DNA of 64,000 bases from Nematocida ironsii (taxonomy: Eukaryota > Microsporidia): the NCBI GenBank assembly GCA_001642415.1, contig LTDK01000083.1:26828-90827 (forward strand). Reading direction: 5' to 3'. The notes under the pieces are model-generated. The model was not told the origin of the DNA. It was given only the letters and a program-made list of their open reading frames with translations, and searched no databases. A program made the translations under genes and the position numbers. This document shows positions 9,789 through 18,919 of this stretch, piece by piece. Numbering within the stretch: the stretch's first letter is position 1; each line of letters begins with the position of its first letter.

Positions 9789-10484
9789 ATGCATACAGCG
9801 CGTGTTGATGGCAAGAAGGATGAAAGTACTAAAAAGCAGAATGCGTTGGTAGACGAGGCTAAGAAACTTCTATTCATTTCGGTGCCAAAGGATGAAATAC
9901 AAGAGAGAGTGCTTAAATACTTCTCGGAGTATGGATACTACAGTGCGTTTATTACATTCAAGAGAGAAATAGGCTCAACAATGGCCCCCTCTCCTTTATT
10001 GAAGGAAAGAGAGGAAATACGTCTTCTTTCTGGAAATGGAAAGTTTTTGCAGGTGCTTGCTGCAACACAAAAACTGCATCCGTGTCTTTTCTTCAACAGC
10101 CCGATAATTGCCTTTGATATCATAAAGCAGGATATTATGGAAGACTTATACATTCGTATAGGATCAGAAGGTTGTGCTCTTGCCCGGGTTGAAAAAGAGC
10201 TTTCACCAATTGTTCTGGAGAACACAGATCTTCTTCCTTGCCTTGAGGAATTAGTAAGCTCTATTCTATTCGGCGAGTCTTCTCCTGAAGAAGTCGTGGT
10301 TCAGAGAGATATGATCTTTTCTAGTATCAATCATCTTCTTTTGATGTCTGTTGACTATGTCATGCAAAATTCTATTAAGGCCTTGTTAATGGGAATCTCA
10401 GCAGCTTCTGAAACTCCTGAAATAATAAATATTACAAAAGGGTGCAAAATGTTCCAAAATATACTGAGTAGTCTTTCTCTATAG
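9789..10484 (+). CDS. GID8: LisH-CTLH-CRA protein, Gid8/TWA1-like subunit of the GID/CTLH ubiquitin ligase
   Basis: Start set at ATG 9789; the frame is open further upstream but overlaps the divergent gene. The 231-residue product matches Gid8 length (228 in human). A LisH-like helix pair lies at 35-63 (IQERVLKYFSEYGYYSAFITF). The CTLH pattern is at 72-130: EREEIRLLSGNGKFLQVL, then LHPCLFFNSPIIAFDIIKQDIMEDL, like REMIL.G.I.EAI..I....P.LL..N..L.F.L..Q.LIELI. A CRA-like region follows (ALARVEKELSPIVLEN, CLEELVSSILF, like ALEFAQTELA and LE.TLALLAF). In other eukaryotes Gid8 scaffolds the CTLH E3 that degrades gluconeogenic enzymes and other targets. RanBP9/Gid1 is the main alternative, but no SPRY domain is present. 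Divergences are typical of microsporidia. Confidence 0.68.
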   Translation: MHTARVDGKKDESTKKQNALVDEAKKLLFISVPKDEIQERVLKYFSEYGYYSAFITFKREIGSTMAPSPLLKEREEIRLLSGNGKFLQVLAATQKLHPCLFFNSPIIAFDIIKQDIMEDLYIRIGSEGCALARVEKELSPIVLENTDLLPCLEELVSSILFGESSPEEVVVQRDMIFSSINHLLLMSVDYVMQNSIKALLMGISAASETPEIINITKGCKMFQNILSSLSL

Positions 10485-11287
10485 ACTACACGCAGAAGAA
10501 ACATCTGGTAAATCCTAGATTTTGTGTATATATCACTTTTGCATACTCTGTATAAAATAAATATGTGTGTATTCTCCGTGTCTCTCTATGGCAGAGCCCG
10601 ACTGTGTATTCAACTCAACTTTCTATGGCATAATTCTACTTTAATTTTTATAAAACTATATAATATGGTGTGGTTTTTACTATGCTTTTTATAGAGTAAA
10701 TTAATAAATTTCTCATTTTAAATAACAATTTGAAATTTCTACTGCATTATATCATATCACAATATAACCAAAGATTGTATGTCATTAAATTATAGTGTAG
10801 TGTGGCGTGTAGTGGACGGCCCCATTTGTTTAGTGACTTTGCGCTGTATTCTGGATTGTTTCTGGTTTTTATTTATTTTTATAATGTGTATAAACATAAA
10901 TTGTACAAAAATTAGAAATAAATGGATGGTTTAAAATAAAATTAATGGAAAAGATAAAATTAATTTTAACTACTATTAACTTTCCTTCAAGCAGAGCAAA
11001 CTGTCTAAAGAGTGCCCCATATTTACATGCCAACTATAACTAAGGTATTTTTTATTATATCCAAGATATTAAAAGATTCTATGTGCTTTATATACGAATA
11101 TAGCACACAAGCATCCTATAATTTAGTATACTGCATGGTGATTCATTATTTTATACGCAAGTATAAAAGAAAAGAGAAGGCACGGTTCTGTTTGGCTGTG
11201 CCAGAATGACAGGATAGAAACAAGTATAACATTTGAAAATTCTCTTTAAACTCAATTTATTACTGCGCTGCTGCGCTGGCTTATATT
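10485..11287. other. AT-rich spacer between convergent gid8-like and cct4 genes
   Basis: About 800 bp. AATAAA at 10556-10561 is a plausible 3'-end signal for the upstream gene. No convincing coding sequence or RNA gene is visible; a short open frame at 11012-11209 opens with GTG and has no recognisable features. Confidence 0.45.
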
Positions 11288-12802
11288 TTACTTAGAAGCG
11301 GGTATGAAGTCATCAATTCGAATGATAGTTGAAGCACCATCAAATGCTCCAGATATTCCAGAGATTGATACATCCACTGGCTGCACCACATTCTCTTTTT
11401 TCATATCGTCTTCCCCAACTGCCTTTATAGAAACACCAAAAGTGTGCTTTCCTTGGCTGTGGAGTTTCACCAAATTCTCTACTGTTGTTATTGCATTTGC
11501 CCCCGTGTTTATAGCAAGCATTTCGGGTATAATAAGAAGTCCCTTGGCAAGCTCCTTTATACAGTAGTTGATTTTCGGGTTAGCAGATTTGTTATATCTA
11601 ACCATTTCAGTGTAGCAGAGAAGCTCTGGCACACCTCCACCGTATGTCATTAGAGGCCTCTTCACAGCGAGCCTTCCCACATTGATAGCATCATTAAAGC
11701 TTCTGTCAACTTCCTCCAGAATAACATCATCTGTTCCTCGCAGAACAACAGTACACACTCCAGCGCCTGCAGAGATCTTAATGTGCCCTTCAAGGTCTTC
11801 CACATGGTACTCTCCTATCATAGTGCTTTTTATCTCATTAATATCCACAACCGGTGTAAGCCCCATCTGCTCTACACAGAGCTCAATCTCTTTTCTCTCC
11901 ACATCATCAACCACCATGATTCCCATTCTCTCTAAGAAGTGCAGGCCAAGCTCTGAAAGAGACTCTCTGATAATGCTCTTCTGAAGTATTATAAGATCAA
12001 TCCCGCTTTCTTTTATTTGCTTGCACAAGAAAAGAACGTGTTCTTTCTCCTCTCTTATCACCTGCTCCATAGACTCATAGTTGTTAATTGTGATTTTTGC
12101 ATCAATTGATGGCTTGGACTGCCCAATAGTGCACTGGAAAATTGCTACTTTCATTTTTCTTGGCACAAACTTTGTTCTTTTCTTCAGCGGCGCTGAGAGA
12201 ACTATTCCCGCAACCATTTCAGTGTCTTCCATGTTTCCCTTAATCTTTACTCTTCTTACATTGCTTAGCCTTAGGTTCTGCTTCTGCTTGTCTGTGCTGT
12301 ACTCTATTACCTTCATTGTCACCTCTGTTATCTTGTCAATGTACGCATTCACTATTTTAGAGTTAAGGGCAATACGTATGCAGTCCTTCACGTTCACATT
12401 TCCTTCAATTCGCGTTGCGTGCTTAATGAGCACATCTTTGCACAGATTCTTAGCCACCTCCATGGACTCTGCAATCACCACAGGATGCACTTTTCTGCCT
12501 GCCAGCTCAAGAGCCTGCTCCACCAAAGAGCACAGAAGCAAAGTCACACTTGTTGTTCCATCTCCGCTCTGCTCGTCCTGCGAGTGGGATATATTACATA
12601 TCAGCTGTGCTATTGGATGCTTCATTTTCATCATTTTAAGGATTGTGCTTCCATCGTTAGTTATTGTTGTGTTGGTTCCCTGTGTTATCATCTTGTCCAT
12701 TCCCTTTGGCCCTAAGCTAGTCCCCATTGTGGATCTAATTGACTGTATAACCACGCCCACTCTCTTCTTCACTTCTTCTGCCCTGCTTCCTTGCTCTTTC
12801 AT
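11288..12802 (-). CDS. CCT4: T-complex chaperonin subunit delta (CCT4)
   Basis: 504 residues (human CCT4 has 539). One of eight paralogous subunits of the CCT/TRiC ring that folds actin, tubulin and WD40 proteins. Group II chaperonin ATPase motifs are present: TSLGPKGMDKMI (28-39), ITNDGSTIL (47-55), GDGTTSV (80-86) and YGGGVPELL late in the chain. Subunit assignment rests on delta-like stretches: TSLGPKGMDKMI followed by ITNDGxTILK, LQKSIIRESLSELGLHFLERM and IMVVDDVERKEIE, which match [21 protein letters not shown] and IMVIKDIEREDIE of CCT4. Usual N-terminal extensions are trimmed. Its start lies 27 bp from the divergent Bub3/Rae1-like gene; WD40 propellers are classic CCT clients, although this adjacency may be chance. 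Confidence 0.9.
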   Translation of the reverse strand: MKEQGSRAEEVKKRVGVVIQSIRSTMGTSLGPKGMDKMITQGTNTTITNDGSTILKMMKMKHPIAQLICNISHSQDEQSGDGTTSVTLLLCSLVEQALELAGRKVHPVVIAESMEVAKNLCKDVLIKHATRIEGNVNVKDCIRIALNSKIVNAYIDKITEVTMKVIEYSTDKQKQNLRLSNVRRVKIKGNMEDTEMVAGIVLSAPLKKRTKFVPRKMKVAIFQCTIGQSKPSIDAKITINNYESMEQVIREEKEHVLFLCKQIKESGIDLIILQKSIIRESLSELGLHFLERMGIMVVDDVERKEIELCVEQMGLTPVVDINEIKSTMIGEYHVEDLEGHIKISAGAGVCTVVLRGTDDVILEEVDRSFNDAINVGRLAVKRPLMTYGGGVPELLCYTEMVRYNKSANPKINYCIKELAKGLLIIPEMLAINTGANAITTVENLVKLHSQGKHTFGVSIKAVGEDDMKKENVVQPVDVSISGISGAFDGASTIIRIDDFIPASK

Positions 12803-12829
12803 ATAAACGGAAAAGAATTTTTTTACCGA

Positions 12830-13918
12830 ATGTATTTACATAGAAAGAACGCGCCAATCCACGCTTCAGTAGAAGTGTCAGAAATCATACACAATGAAAA
12901 AATAACATGTGTGTCGCCAGACAGAGAGCTTTACGGCGGGTTCATGGGGGGAATATATAGAACAAATGTAGACACTCCCAAGGCGGTATTTAGAATAGAC
13001 TCTCCTGTTTCCTTTATTGCAAAAGTTCGTGCTTCTGACCAATTTAGAGAGAAAGATACGCCGTGTATAGAAAGTAATGAGCACAAGATAGAAAAAGTAT
13101 TCAGCCCAGAGAAGAAGTGTGTGTCTCTTGAAGGGTATGCAATTGGTGACTGGGAGGGGCGCGTTTACTTCCTAGGAAAGAAGATACAGATACCGAGCGG
13201 TTCGTGCCCAATAAAGTATATTTTCCCAACAGACTTTGGGCTAGTTATATGCACACAGGCAGAAATGTATTTATTTAAAAATGGCACCTTTGCATCTAGT
13301 ATATATATCAACACGTATCCTTTACATATTAGTTGCACAGGCAGAACCCTTATTGTAGTAACAGGGTACAGTGTACAACACATTCAAATAGGCGAGCACG
13401 GACTAGTTCGCGAAGAAATGACAGAGCTTCTTCGGAATGAAAATCACACAGAAACCATCACATGCATATCTGAAAATAACCCGGCCATTGCAGGAAGTAT
13501 TGGTGGGTGGATAATGGAATTAGATGGATGGGGAGAGGGGAAACCCTACTGTCTCAGAAAGATTCATAGGGTATCGCAAGAAAAACTCATTGGGATAGTT
13601 AGGTATGTACATGAAAATGAATTATTTTATATATGCGGCACTCCCAAGTCAGTGTATATTATAAATGAAAAGTCCAAAACTGTTGTATATTCTGTTAATT
13701 TAACAGATGCCAGTGGTATATTTTCCATCCAGTTAAAGCACGGCAACAAGCACATGCTAAGTGTTTTTGATAGAAATTTCAAGGTGCACACAATAGATAT
13801 GTCCTGTGTTTTTTTACCAGAGAATAGCAAGGGTGTAGCAAATAAAGACCCAATCAACACAACAATCAACACGTATGAAGAGCTTTTAAAAGAGCTTAAT
13901 TCGGGTGTGTTTGATTAA
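12830..13918 (+). CDS. Bub3/Rae1-like WD40 beta-propeller protein
   Basis: 362 residues from ATG 12830; the frame opens upstream with TTG but that would overlap cct4. Repeated strand patterns suggest a seven-bladed propeller with degenerate WD repeats. The middle aligns in order with Bub3: 'SCPIKYIF' with APIRCVEY; 'PLHISCTGRTLIVVTG' with VYTLSVSGDRLIVGTAG; 'AGSIGGWIMEL' with LSSIEGRVAVEYL; 'CLRKIHR' with AFKCHR; then 'ICGTPKSVYIINEKSKTVVYSV' against ATGGSDGFVNIWDPFNKKRL. Bub3 works at kinetochores with Mps1 and Bub1; Rae1 works in mRNA export with the GLEBS motif of Nup98/Nup116. Both bind GLEBS-type peptides, and a GLEBS nucleoporin lies 1.5 kb away. The WD dipeptides are mostly lost, so Bub3 versus Rae1 is unresolved. 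Confidence 0.5.
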   Translation: MYLHRKNAPIHASVEVSEIIHNEKITCVSPDRELYGGFMGGIYRTNVDTPKAVFRIDSPVSFIAKVRASDQFREKDTPCIESNEHKIEKVFSPEKKCVSLEGYAIGDWEGRVYFLGKKIQIPSGSCPIKYIFPTDFGLVICTQAEMYLFKNGTFASSIYINTYPLHISCTGRTLIVVTGYSVQHIQIGEHGLVREEMTELLRNENHTETITCISENNPAIAGSIGGWIMELDGWGEGKPYCLRKIHRVSQEKLIGIVRYVHENELFYICGTPKSVYIINEKSKTVVYSVNLTDASGIFSIQLKHGNKHMLSVFDRNFKVHTIDMSCVFLPENSKGVANKDPINTTINTYEELLKELNSGVFD

Positions 13919-14270
13919 TTTTTCACCCATTTCCATTTATTGCTATTTGGGTTATATTTCTCTATATATTATAGAATATTTTTAAGTTTTTTATTTCTGA
14001 TAAGAATGTATTTTACTCTAATCATTTGGATAACCTTGTATTAAATAAAGTATGTGGTGGTCCAAAGTACCAATTATATTTTATAATTAAATCATGTGCG
14101 CATTCCAGCACAGCCTAGAATATCAGAAGAGGTATTAACAAAGTAATGTTATGCACGGATCACTTGATTATTTATAAGTCACAGCTAAGCATGAGAAAAA
14201 TAAATTAATTGACGGAATTATCAAATAGATTCAGTTTAAAGGCATAAATACTGCGCGGATTTTGAGAATA
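13919..14270. other. AT-rich spacer
   Basis: About 350 bp. A weak motif variant (TTTGGGTTATATTTC) lies near 13944-13958, some 320 bp upstream of the next start. Nothing else recognised. Confidence 0.4.
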
Positions 14271-15104
14271 ATGCAGCAAAAAAACTGGATAAGTTTTATT
14301 CTTATATTATGTGTTTTAATGGTTAGAGAGACTATGTGCAGTCAACCGGCTGCAGAGATAGATGCAAACACATCTGTTGCTTTTAATAACGATGAAAAAA
14401 GAATTTCTATGGTCAATCGTGCTCAAGACACTGTTTATACAATGCCATATGAGAATACAAGAGATGCGTCGTCTTATGATTTGTCAGAAAATGAAAAAAA
14501 AGATTTTGTTGAATCACAGACAGTGCATAGTAAGAAATCGTTATTGTCTAAAAAAGCAACTGGCTTTGTTATAATTTTAGTGCTGGTGATTATAGCTCTT
14601 ATGATTTATAATTTGTTAAAGCTTTTTAACAATGATACCAGCGAAAATCCATCAAGTATGTTTGATCCTGAATTTATCTTTCCAAACAATTCTGTAGATG
14701 TGAACATGCCAAGTAATCAAACAGGCTCTATATACTTTGACACAACCAATACCACTGAAGCAGTTAATGTTGTGTTTAATTCAACAGATATGCCTATAAT
14801 AAACAATGAGACAAGCACCGAATTAATACACAGAAATATAACTGAAATGAATATGCCTTTTATCGATACAAGTACTACTGTAATGGAAGAAGCAAGTACT
14901 ACTGTGATGGGAGAAGCAAATAAATTCACTACTCAAATGCCTTCTATTGATACAAGTACTACTGTGATGGGAGAGAAAATTGTTGAAGTTATTCCAGTGC
15001 CTTCTATTAATATGACAAATACTCCAATGTCTGTATCTATAAATACAACAACTACTGATAGCGTGCCCACGAGCACTTTCAAATCCGTATTGGATGATGA
15101 GTAG
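14271..15104 (+). CDS. Single-pass membrane or secreted protein with Ser/Thr/Asn-rich repeat ectodomain
   Basis: 277 residues from ATG 14271 (a TTG nine bases upstream is in frame). A hydrophobic stretch at residues 6-19 (WISFILILCVLMV) looks like a signal peptide or signal anchor. A strong transmembrane segment lies at about 98-117 (GFVIILVLVIIALMIYNLL). The C-terminal ~160 residues are rich in Thr, Ser and Asn with many N-x-S/T sites, and carry imperfect repeats of IDTSTTVMGE with spacer MPS around residues 195-240. This mucin-like composition suggests a glycosylated surface protein. It is lineage-specific as far as I can see, and lies between two nuclear housekeeping genes. Function unknown. 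Confidence 0.65.
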   Translation: MQQKNWISFILILCVLMVRETMCSQPAAEIDANTSVAFNNDEKRISMVNRAQDTVYTMPYENTRDASSYDLSENEKKDFVESQTVHSKKSLLSKKATGFVIILVLVIIALMIYNLLKLFNNDTSENPSSMFDPEFIFPNNSVDVNMPSNQTGSIYFDTTNTTEAVNVVFNSTDMPIINNETSTELIHRNITEMNMPFIDTSTTVMEEASTTVMGEANKFTTQMPSIDTSTTVMGEKIVEVIPVPSINMTNTPMSVSINTTTTDSVPTSTFKSVLDDE

Positions 15105-15432
15105 AGATAGTCTAAAATATTTCTTCCTTCTAAGAGAATAAAAAGAATCTAATTATGAATCTTCTGTGCCAATGCATAATCATTTGGTTGGTTATTGGCA
15201 CAGCCATTATATTCTAAATAAACCCGAAAATCCTTTAATTATTTCTTTAAATCGTTTGTTCTTTGTGTATATAGTACACTGCTAGAGGAAGAAAAGGAAC
15301 TGGCTTGTTGTAAGAATCTTCTTTTCTTCTTTCTTTAAGCAGATCTGTCTAATTTAGTATTGCTGGCTGTGCTTTAATGGCCCAAAAGAAAGATTTATAG
15401 GTGAATTAAAGTATGCAAATTTTATTTTGCCT
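15105..15432. other. Spacer upstream of the nucleoporin gene
   Basis: AATAAA at 15137-15142 may end the preceding transcript. A copy of the dispersed motif (TAAACCCGAAAA) is at 15219-15230, about 200 bp upstream of the nucleoporin start. No gene seen. Confidence 0.4.
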
Positions 15433-17748
15433 ATGAACGGAGGACAACAGAACCAAAGCGGATATTCTTCCGGGTTTTATGGAACAAGCCCACTCCAGAG
15501 ACAGTCGCAAGGGATGTACCAAGAACCATATGGAGGGTCTAACAACGGGTACCAGATGCACCAGCACCACGGCGGATTTGGCAGCCAGATCCCAGATAAC
15601 TCACCTATTCGAATTCTTCCAAATGTACCAAATACTTCAATAGAGCCGTTTTCTATACGAACAAAAATAGACAATAATATATCAATTAGCAGTTGCTGTA
15701 TAACTACACTGGATGCGTACAGTCCATACACGCTAGAAGAGCTTAGGTGTGCAGACTATGCAAAGGGAAGAAAGGGGACAATTATGCCCCGAACAGGATT
15801 TCATAGCGCGTATGGTGGGTCTAACACCTATATGCAGAAGCCATCAGATATGATGGGGTCACAGAGCATGTTTGGGCAGCCTAAGCCAGCAAGCTCTCCT
15901 GGGTTTGGGTCTTTATCGCAGCCTGGGTATTCAATGCAGTCGAGGATGGGGGGATCTAGTATGTTTTCTCCAACAACACAGCCACAAAGCACATCAACTT
16001 CGAGCTTATTTGGGCAGCCAGCAAATACCGGAAACACCACATTTGGCCAGACTGGAAATACTTCTTTTATGGGGCAGTCTTCAAACAACTCATTCCAGCA
16101 ACCGCAGAGCTCATCTGGGCTTGGTGGGTTTAGGAGCTTTGGCCAGAGTTCAACTGGAATGCCCATGCAGCAGCAAAGCACATTCTCGTCTGGGCTGGGC
16201 ACACAGCAGAACAATGCAATGTCAAACAGCTTTTCAAACAACAGCATGCTTGGGTCAAGCCAGCAGATGAATCAGCAGTCCTCTGTGCCAGGGCAGCAGC
16301 AATCACTATTTGGTGGTCTTGGTGCAGGAGGAATGGGCAGCAACACATCTTCAAACCAGACTAGTACAGGACTTCTTGGGCAAAGCACTCCATCCGCTGG
16401 GACAAGCGCGTTTTCAATGGGGGGCATGGGAGGAGCATCCTCAAACACAAGCCTATTTGGGCAAAGCACTCCATCACAGAACACACTAGGAGGCGGACTA
16501 TCTTCACAGCCATCTGCATTTTCATCGTTGGGGGCATCTAGCAGTGGTCTGGGCACTGGAACAGCAACTGGTTCTACCACTAATAATGCATGGGGAAATA
16601 CAGGCTCTCTTACATCAGGCTTAAATACAGCACCTAGTACTGGTTTATTGGGAGGAAGTTCATTAGGAGCACAGGCAAGCACTTCTGGTGGATTAGGATC
16701 TTTTTCATTAGGACAAAGCACTACTACAGCGACAGGGGCAGGTGCCACTGGAACAGGCCTTTTTGGAGGGCTTGGAAGCAGCAAGCCTGAGAACCAGGCA
16801 ACTTCCTCTCCTTTCTCTCTAGGAACATCCTCTACACTAGATAGCAAACCTGCATTTGGTAGCACTCTAGGAGGTGGTCTATCCAACAAGCCCCTTGAAA
16901 GCAGCTCACTTGATAACAAGCTATCCGGGTTTTCATCTTCATTTGGTGCAGGAAGCACTTCTCTCTTAGGTGGTCCCAGTGGAGGCCTAGCACAGGCGCA
17001 GAGCACAAGTTCTTTTGGAGCAGGCAGTGCATTTGGCGGCAGTGTTTTAGGAGGAAGCAAACCGCCAGCCCAGGCAAGTGCAGCAGAGGACCCGTATCTT
17101 ATAAAATCGTTAAGCTTTAAGGAGTGTGAAGACTATAAGAAGAAGTCTGTTATGGAGATTCCTATGCCACTTTTTAAGAAGGCACCTGTGACCAAGATTA
17201 AGTTCAAGCCTTCAATAAGCTTTAAGCAATATGTATCTACATCTGCGGAAGGAGTAAAGAAAAATGCAGAAAAAGAAAAAGCTACAAGAGACACGCTTAA
17301 TCAGATAGAAGAGAATGAGTATTACACAATTCCCTCCATAAGCCAGATAAAGAAAATGCCAATCAAGAAAATATCCGGGTTTATAGTGGGACGAAAGGGA
17401 CATGGCCGTCTTGAGTTTCAGGAAGAAGTAGATCTGACTAATGTAAATCTTGACACAGTGCCAAGAATTGTGACACTAGACAATGGATATGTGTTTTTCA
17501 GCAAAAACAAGGATAATATTAGGCCGGGGCATGGAATAAATAGAGCAGTCAAAATATATGTGGAGAACCCAACTATATACAGCCACAGCACCGGGCGGCT
17601 GATGCCTCTTTCAAAGTCAGATCCTCTTTTCGCAATTATGAAAGCCAGAGTGATGTCAAGTGTTTCAAAGGATGGGAACGTACACGATGTTGAAATTGAT
17701 CTAGAAAAAGGCGTAGCGATTCTTATATGCAACTCTCTGTGGGCATAA
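15433..17748 (+). CDS. NUP116: GLFG nucleoporin of the Nup98/Nup116 type, with GLEBS motif and autopeptidase-fold domain
   Basis: 771 residues from ATG 15433 (a TTG six bases upstream is in frame). Residues 82-115 form a GLEBS motif: SSCCITTLDAY followed by TLEELRCADYAKGRKG, matching CITAM..Y, LEELRLEDYxANRKG of human Nup98, the Rae1/Gle2-binding site. Residues ~120-555 are an FG domain with many SLFGQ, GLFGG, FGQ and FG repeats in Gly/Ser/Gln/Thr-rich sequence, forming the permeability barrier. The last ~160 residues hold the Nup98 C-terminal domain: YYTIPSISQIKKM, GFIVGRKGHGRLEF, VDLTNVNLDTV, GHGINRAVKIYV. The chain stops at CNSLWA, where autocleaving Nup98 has HFS followed by Nup96. It thus resembles yeast Nup116/Nup100, which are not cleaved. 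Confidence 0.9.
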   Translation: MNGGQQNQSGYSSGFYGTSPLQRQSQGMYQEPYGGSNNGYQMHQHHGGFGSQIPDNSPIRILPNVPNTSIEPFSIRTKIDNNISISSCCITTLDAYSPYTLEELRCADYAKGRKGTIMPRTGFHSAYGGSNTYMQKPSDMMGSQSMFGQPKPASSPGFGSLSQPGYSMQSRMGGSSMFSPTTQPQSTSTSSLFGQPANTGNTTFGQTGNTSFMGQSSNNSFQQPQSSSGLGGFRSFGQSSTGMPMQQQSTFSSGLGTQQNNAMSNSFSNNSMLGSSQQMNQQSSVPGQQQSLFGGLGAGGMGSNTSSNQTSTGLLGQSTPSAGTSAFSMGGMGGASSNTSLFGQSTPSQNTLGGGLSSQPSAFSSLGASSSGLGTGTATGSTTNNAWGNTGSLTSGLNTAPSTGLLGGSSLGAQASTSGGLGSFSLGQSTTTATGAGATGTGLFGGLGSSKPENQATSSPFSLGTSSTLDSKPAFGSTLGGGLSNKPLESSSLDNKLSGFSSSFGAGSTSLLGGPSGGLAQAQSTSSFGAGSAFGGSVLGGSKPPAQASAAEDPYLIKSLSFKECEDYKKKSVMEIPMPLFKKAPVTKIKFKPSISFKQYVSTSAEGVKKNAEKEKATRDTLNQIEENEYYTIPSISQIKKMPIKKISGFIVGRKGHGRLEFQEEVDLTNVNLDTVPRIVTLDNGYVFFSKNKDNIRPGHGINRAVKIYVENPTIYSHSTGRLMPLSKSDPLFAIMKARVMSSVSKDGNVHDVEIDLEKGVAILICNSLWA

Positions 17749-18583
17749 CCTAAACTTCATAAATAAACAATCTTTATTCATCTTTTTATGTTTTTCGGGG
17801 GGATGTGATGTGATATATACAGGCTCAATCTGATTCTAACAAAAAATGTTTCTATTGCACATAGGGCATCTATTATATATAAGTAAACCTGTTTAACGGT
17901 GTGTTGGTTGATTGTTTATTTGCTTTTGGTTATATAAAATTGAAATAAGAATATAAAGTATACCTAAATATTTTAGAAATAATAAAGCGTATACACATTT
18001 ATATTTGTAAAATTATATAAATTTCTACTTAGATTATCTGTTTAAAAGATTTATTAGTATAGAAACCATGTAGTATGAAGAGTGCTCTAGCCGCTGTTAA
18101 ATAACAATAGGAGTATTCTAGCATAGAAAGCGCCCATAACTAAAGATCACAAATATTATAATCCAAAATGTAATTATACAAAACATAGAAATATGCGCGT
18201 TCTAATAGAATAATAGCATAAATTCACTGCAGGAGTAAGAAAGCGCAGGGATAACAAAAAATTAGAAAATATAAAGACCTAATTCATCCAGAATTTAACA
18301 ACACTCAGGAGTATTTAAAACATAATTAATATAGATTTTTGGGTTATTTCGGGTATGTAAAAAATAGAGGAATACCGGTGTTTATGTATATTTTATGCTA
18401 GATAGATGCATTCTAAAAGTATATATACTTAAATGATTTACAAGATTTTAGCAGAGTTAGTTTAGTTTTAATAATTTTATAAAATAGTTAAATAGTATAA
18501 GTATAAATACAAATATTTATTACATAATAATTTACACAATCTATTTAATAATATAGTTTACAATATTTAAATAGATACAATTA
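17749..18583. other. Long AT-rich spacer between convergent genes
   Basis: About 830 bp. AATAAA at 17762-17767 lies 14 bases after the nucleoporin stop. A doubled motif variant (TTTGGGTTATTTCGGGTATG) lies near 18338-18357. No gene or RNA recognised. Confidence 0.45.
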
Positions 18584-18919
18584 TTATGAATTAATAGCAG
18601 CAGCATCAGTAGCTCCAGCAGCTTCAGTAGCTCCAGCAGATTTAGTAGCTTCAGTAACTCCAGCAGCTTCAGTAGCTCCAGCAGATTTAGTAGCTCCAGC
18701 AGCACTAGATGAACTGGATACATCAGTACTGGATGAACTGGATACATCAGTACTGGATACTTCTTCAATACTAGATTCTTCTAAAGAAGAAGAAGACCCA
18801 GCAGAAGCCACACCAATACCCTGCTTAGCAGTAGGATCATTATCCGATGCTCTTATGCTGTATATAGAAAGTAAAATTGCTATAAAAGATAAAAGTATTA
18901 TTAATTGTTTGCTTGCCAT
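18584..18919 (-). CDS. Small secreted protein with Ala/Gly/Thr-rich repeats
   Basis: 111 residues from ATG 18919-18917. Residues 1-24 (KQLIILLSFIAILLSIYSIRA) form a clear signal peptide. The mature part begins SDNDPTAKQG, runs through a Ser-rich stretch with a duplicated VSSSSSTD unit (about 53-68), and ends in repeats of KSAGATEAAG and AGVTEAT (about 72-107). No cysteines or membrane anchor remain after the signal. Composition resembles secreted, O-glycosylated surface or spore-wall material, or a host-exposed small protein; function unknown. The underlying DNA is a tandem repeat, so length variation between strains is likely. Confidence 0.6.
   Translation of the reverse strand: MASKQLIILLSFIAILLSIYSIRASDNDPTAKQGIGVASAGSSSSLEESSIEEVSSTDVSSSSSTDVSSSSSAAGATKSAGATEAAGVTEATKSAGATEAAGATDAAAINS

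Noticed and set aside
11012..11209. 65-residue plus-strand frame in the gid8-cct4 spacer
   Set aside because: GTG opening, AT-rich composition, no motif.
11515..11585. Two TTTCGGGT words inside cct4
   Set aside because: They lie within coding sequence and fit the protein's codons, so I do not count them as regulatory copies. The same applies to the ATAACCCGAAAG in the gene at 43891-45339 (near 44980).
12081..12806. 241-residue plus-strand frame
   Set aside because: Antisense of cct4, whose chaperonin motifs are unmistakable.
16272..17060. 262-residue Pro/Leu-rich open frame on the minus strand
   Set aside because: Exact antisense of the FG-repeat region of the nucleoporin. Its biased composition comes from the repeat codons read backwards.
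18541..18768. 75-residue Leu-rich repeat-like minus-strand frame
   Set aside because: An alternate frame through the repeat DNA of the small secreted protein; the 'leucine repeats' come from frame-shifted reading of those units.
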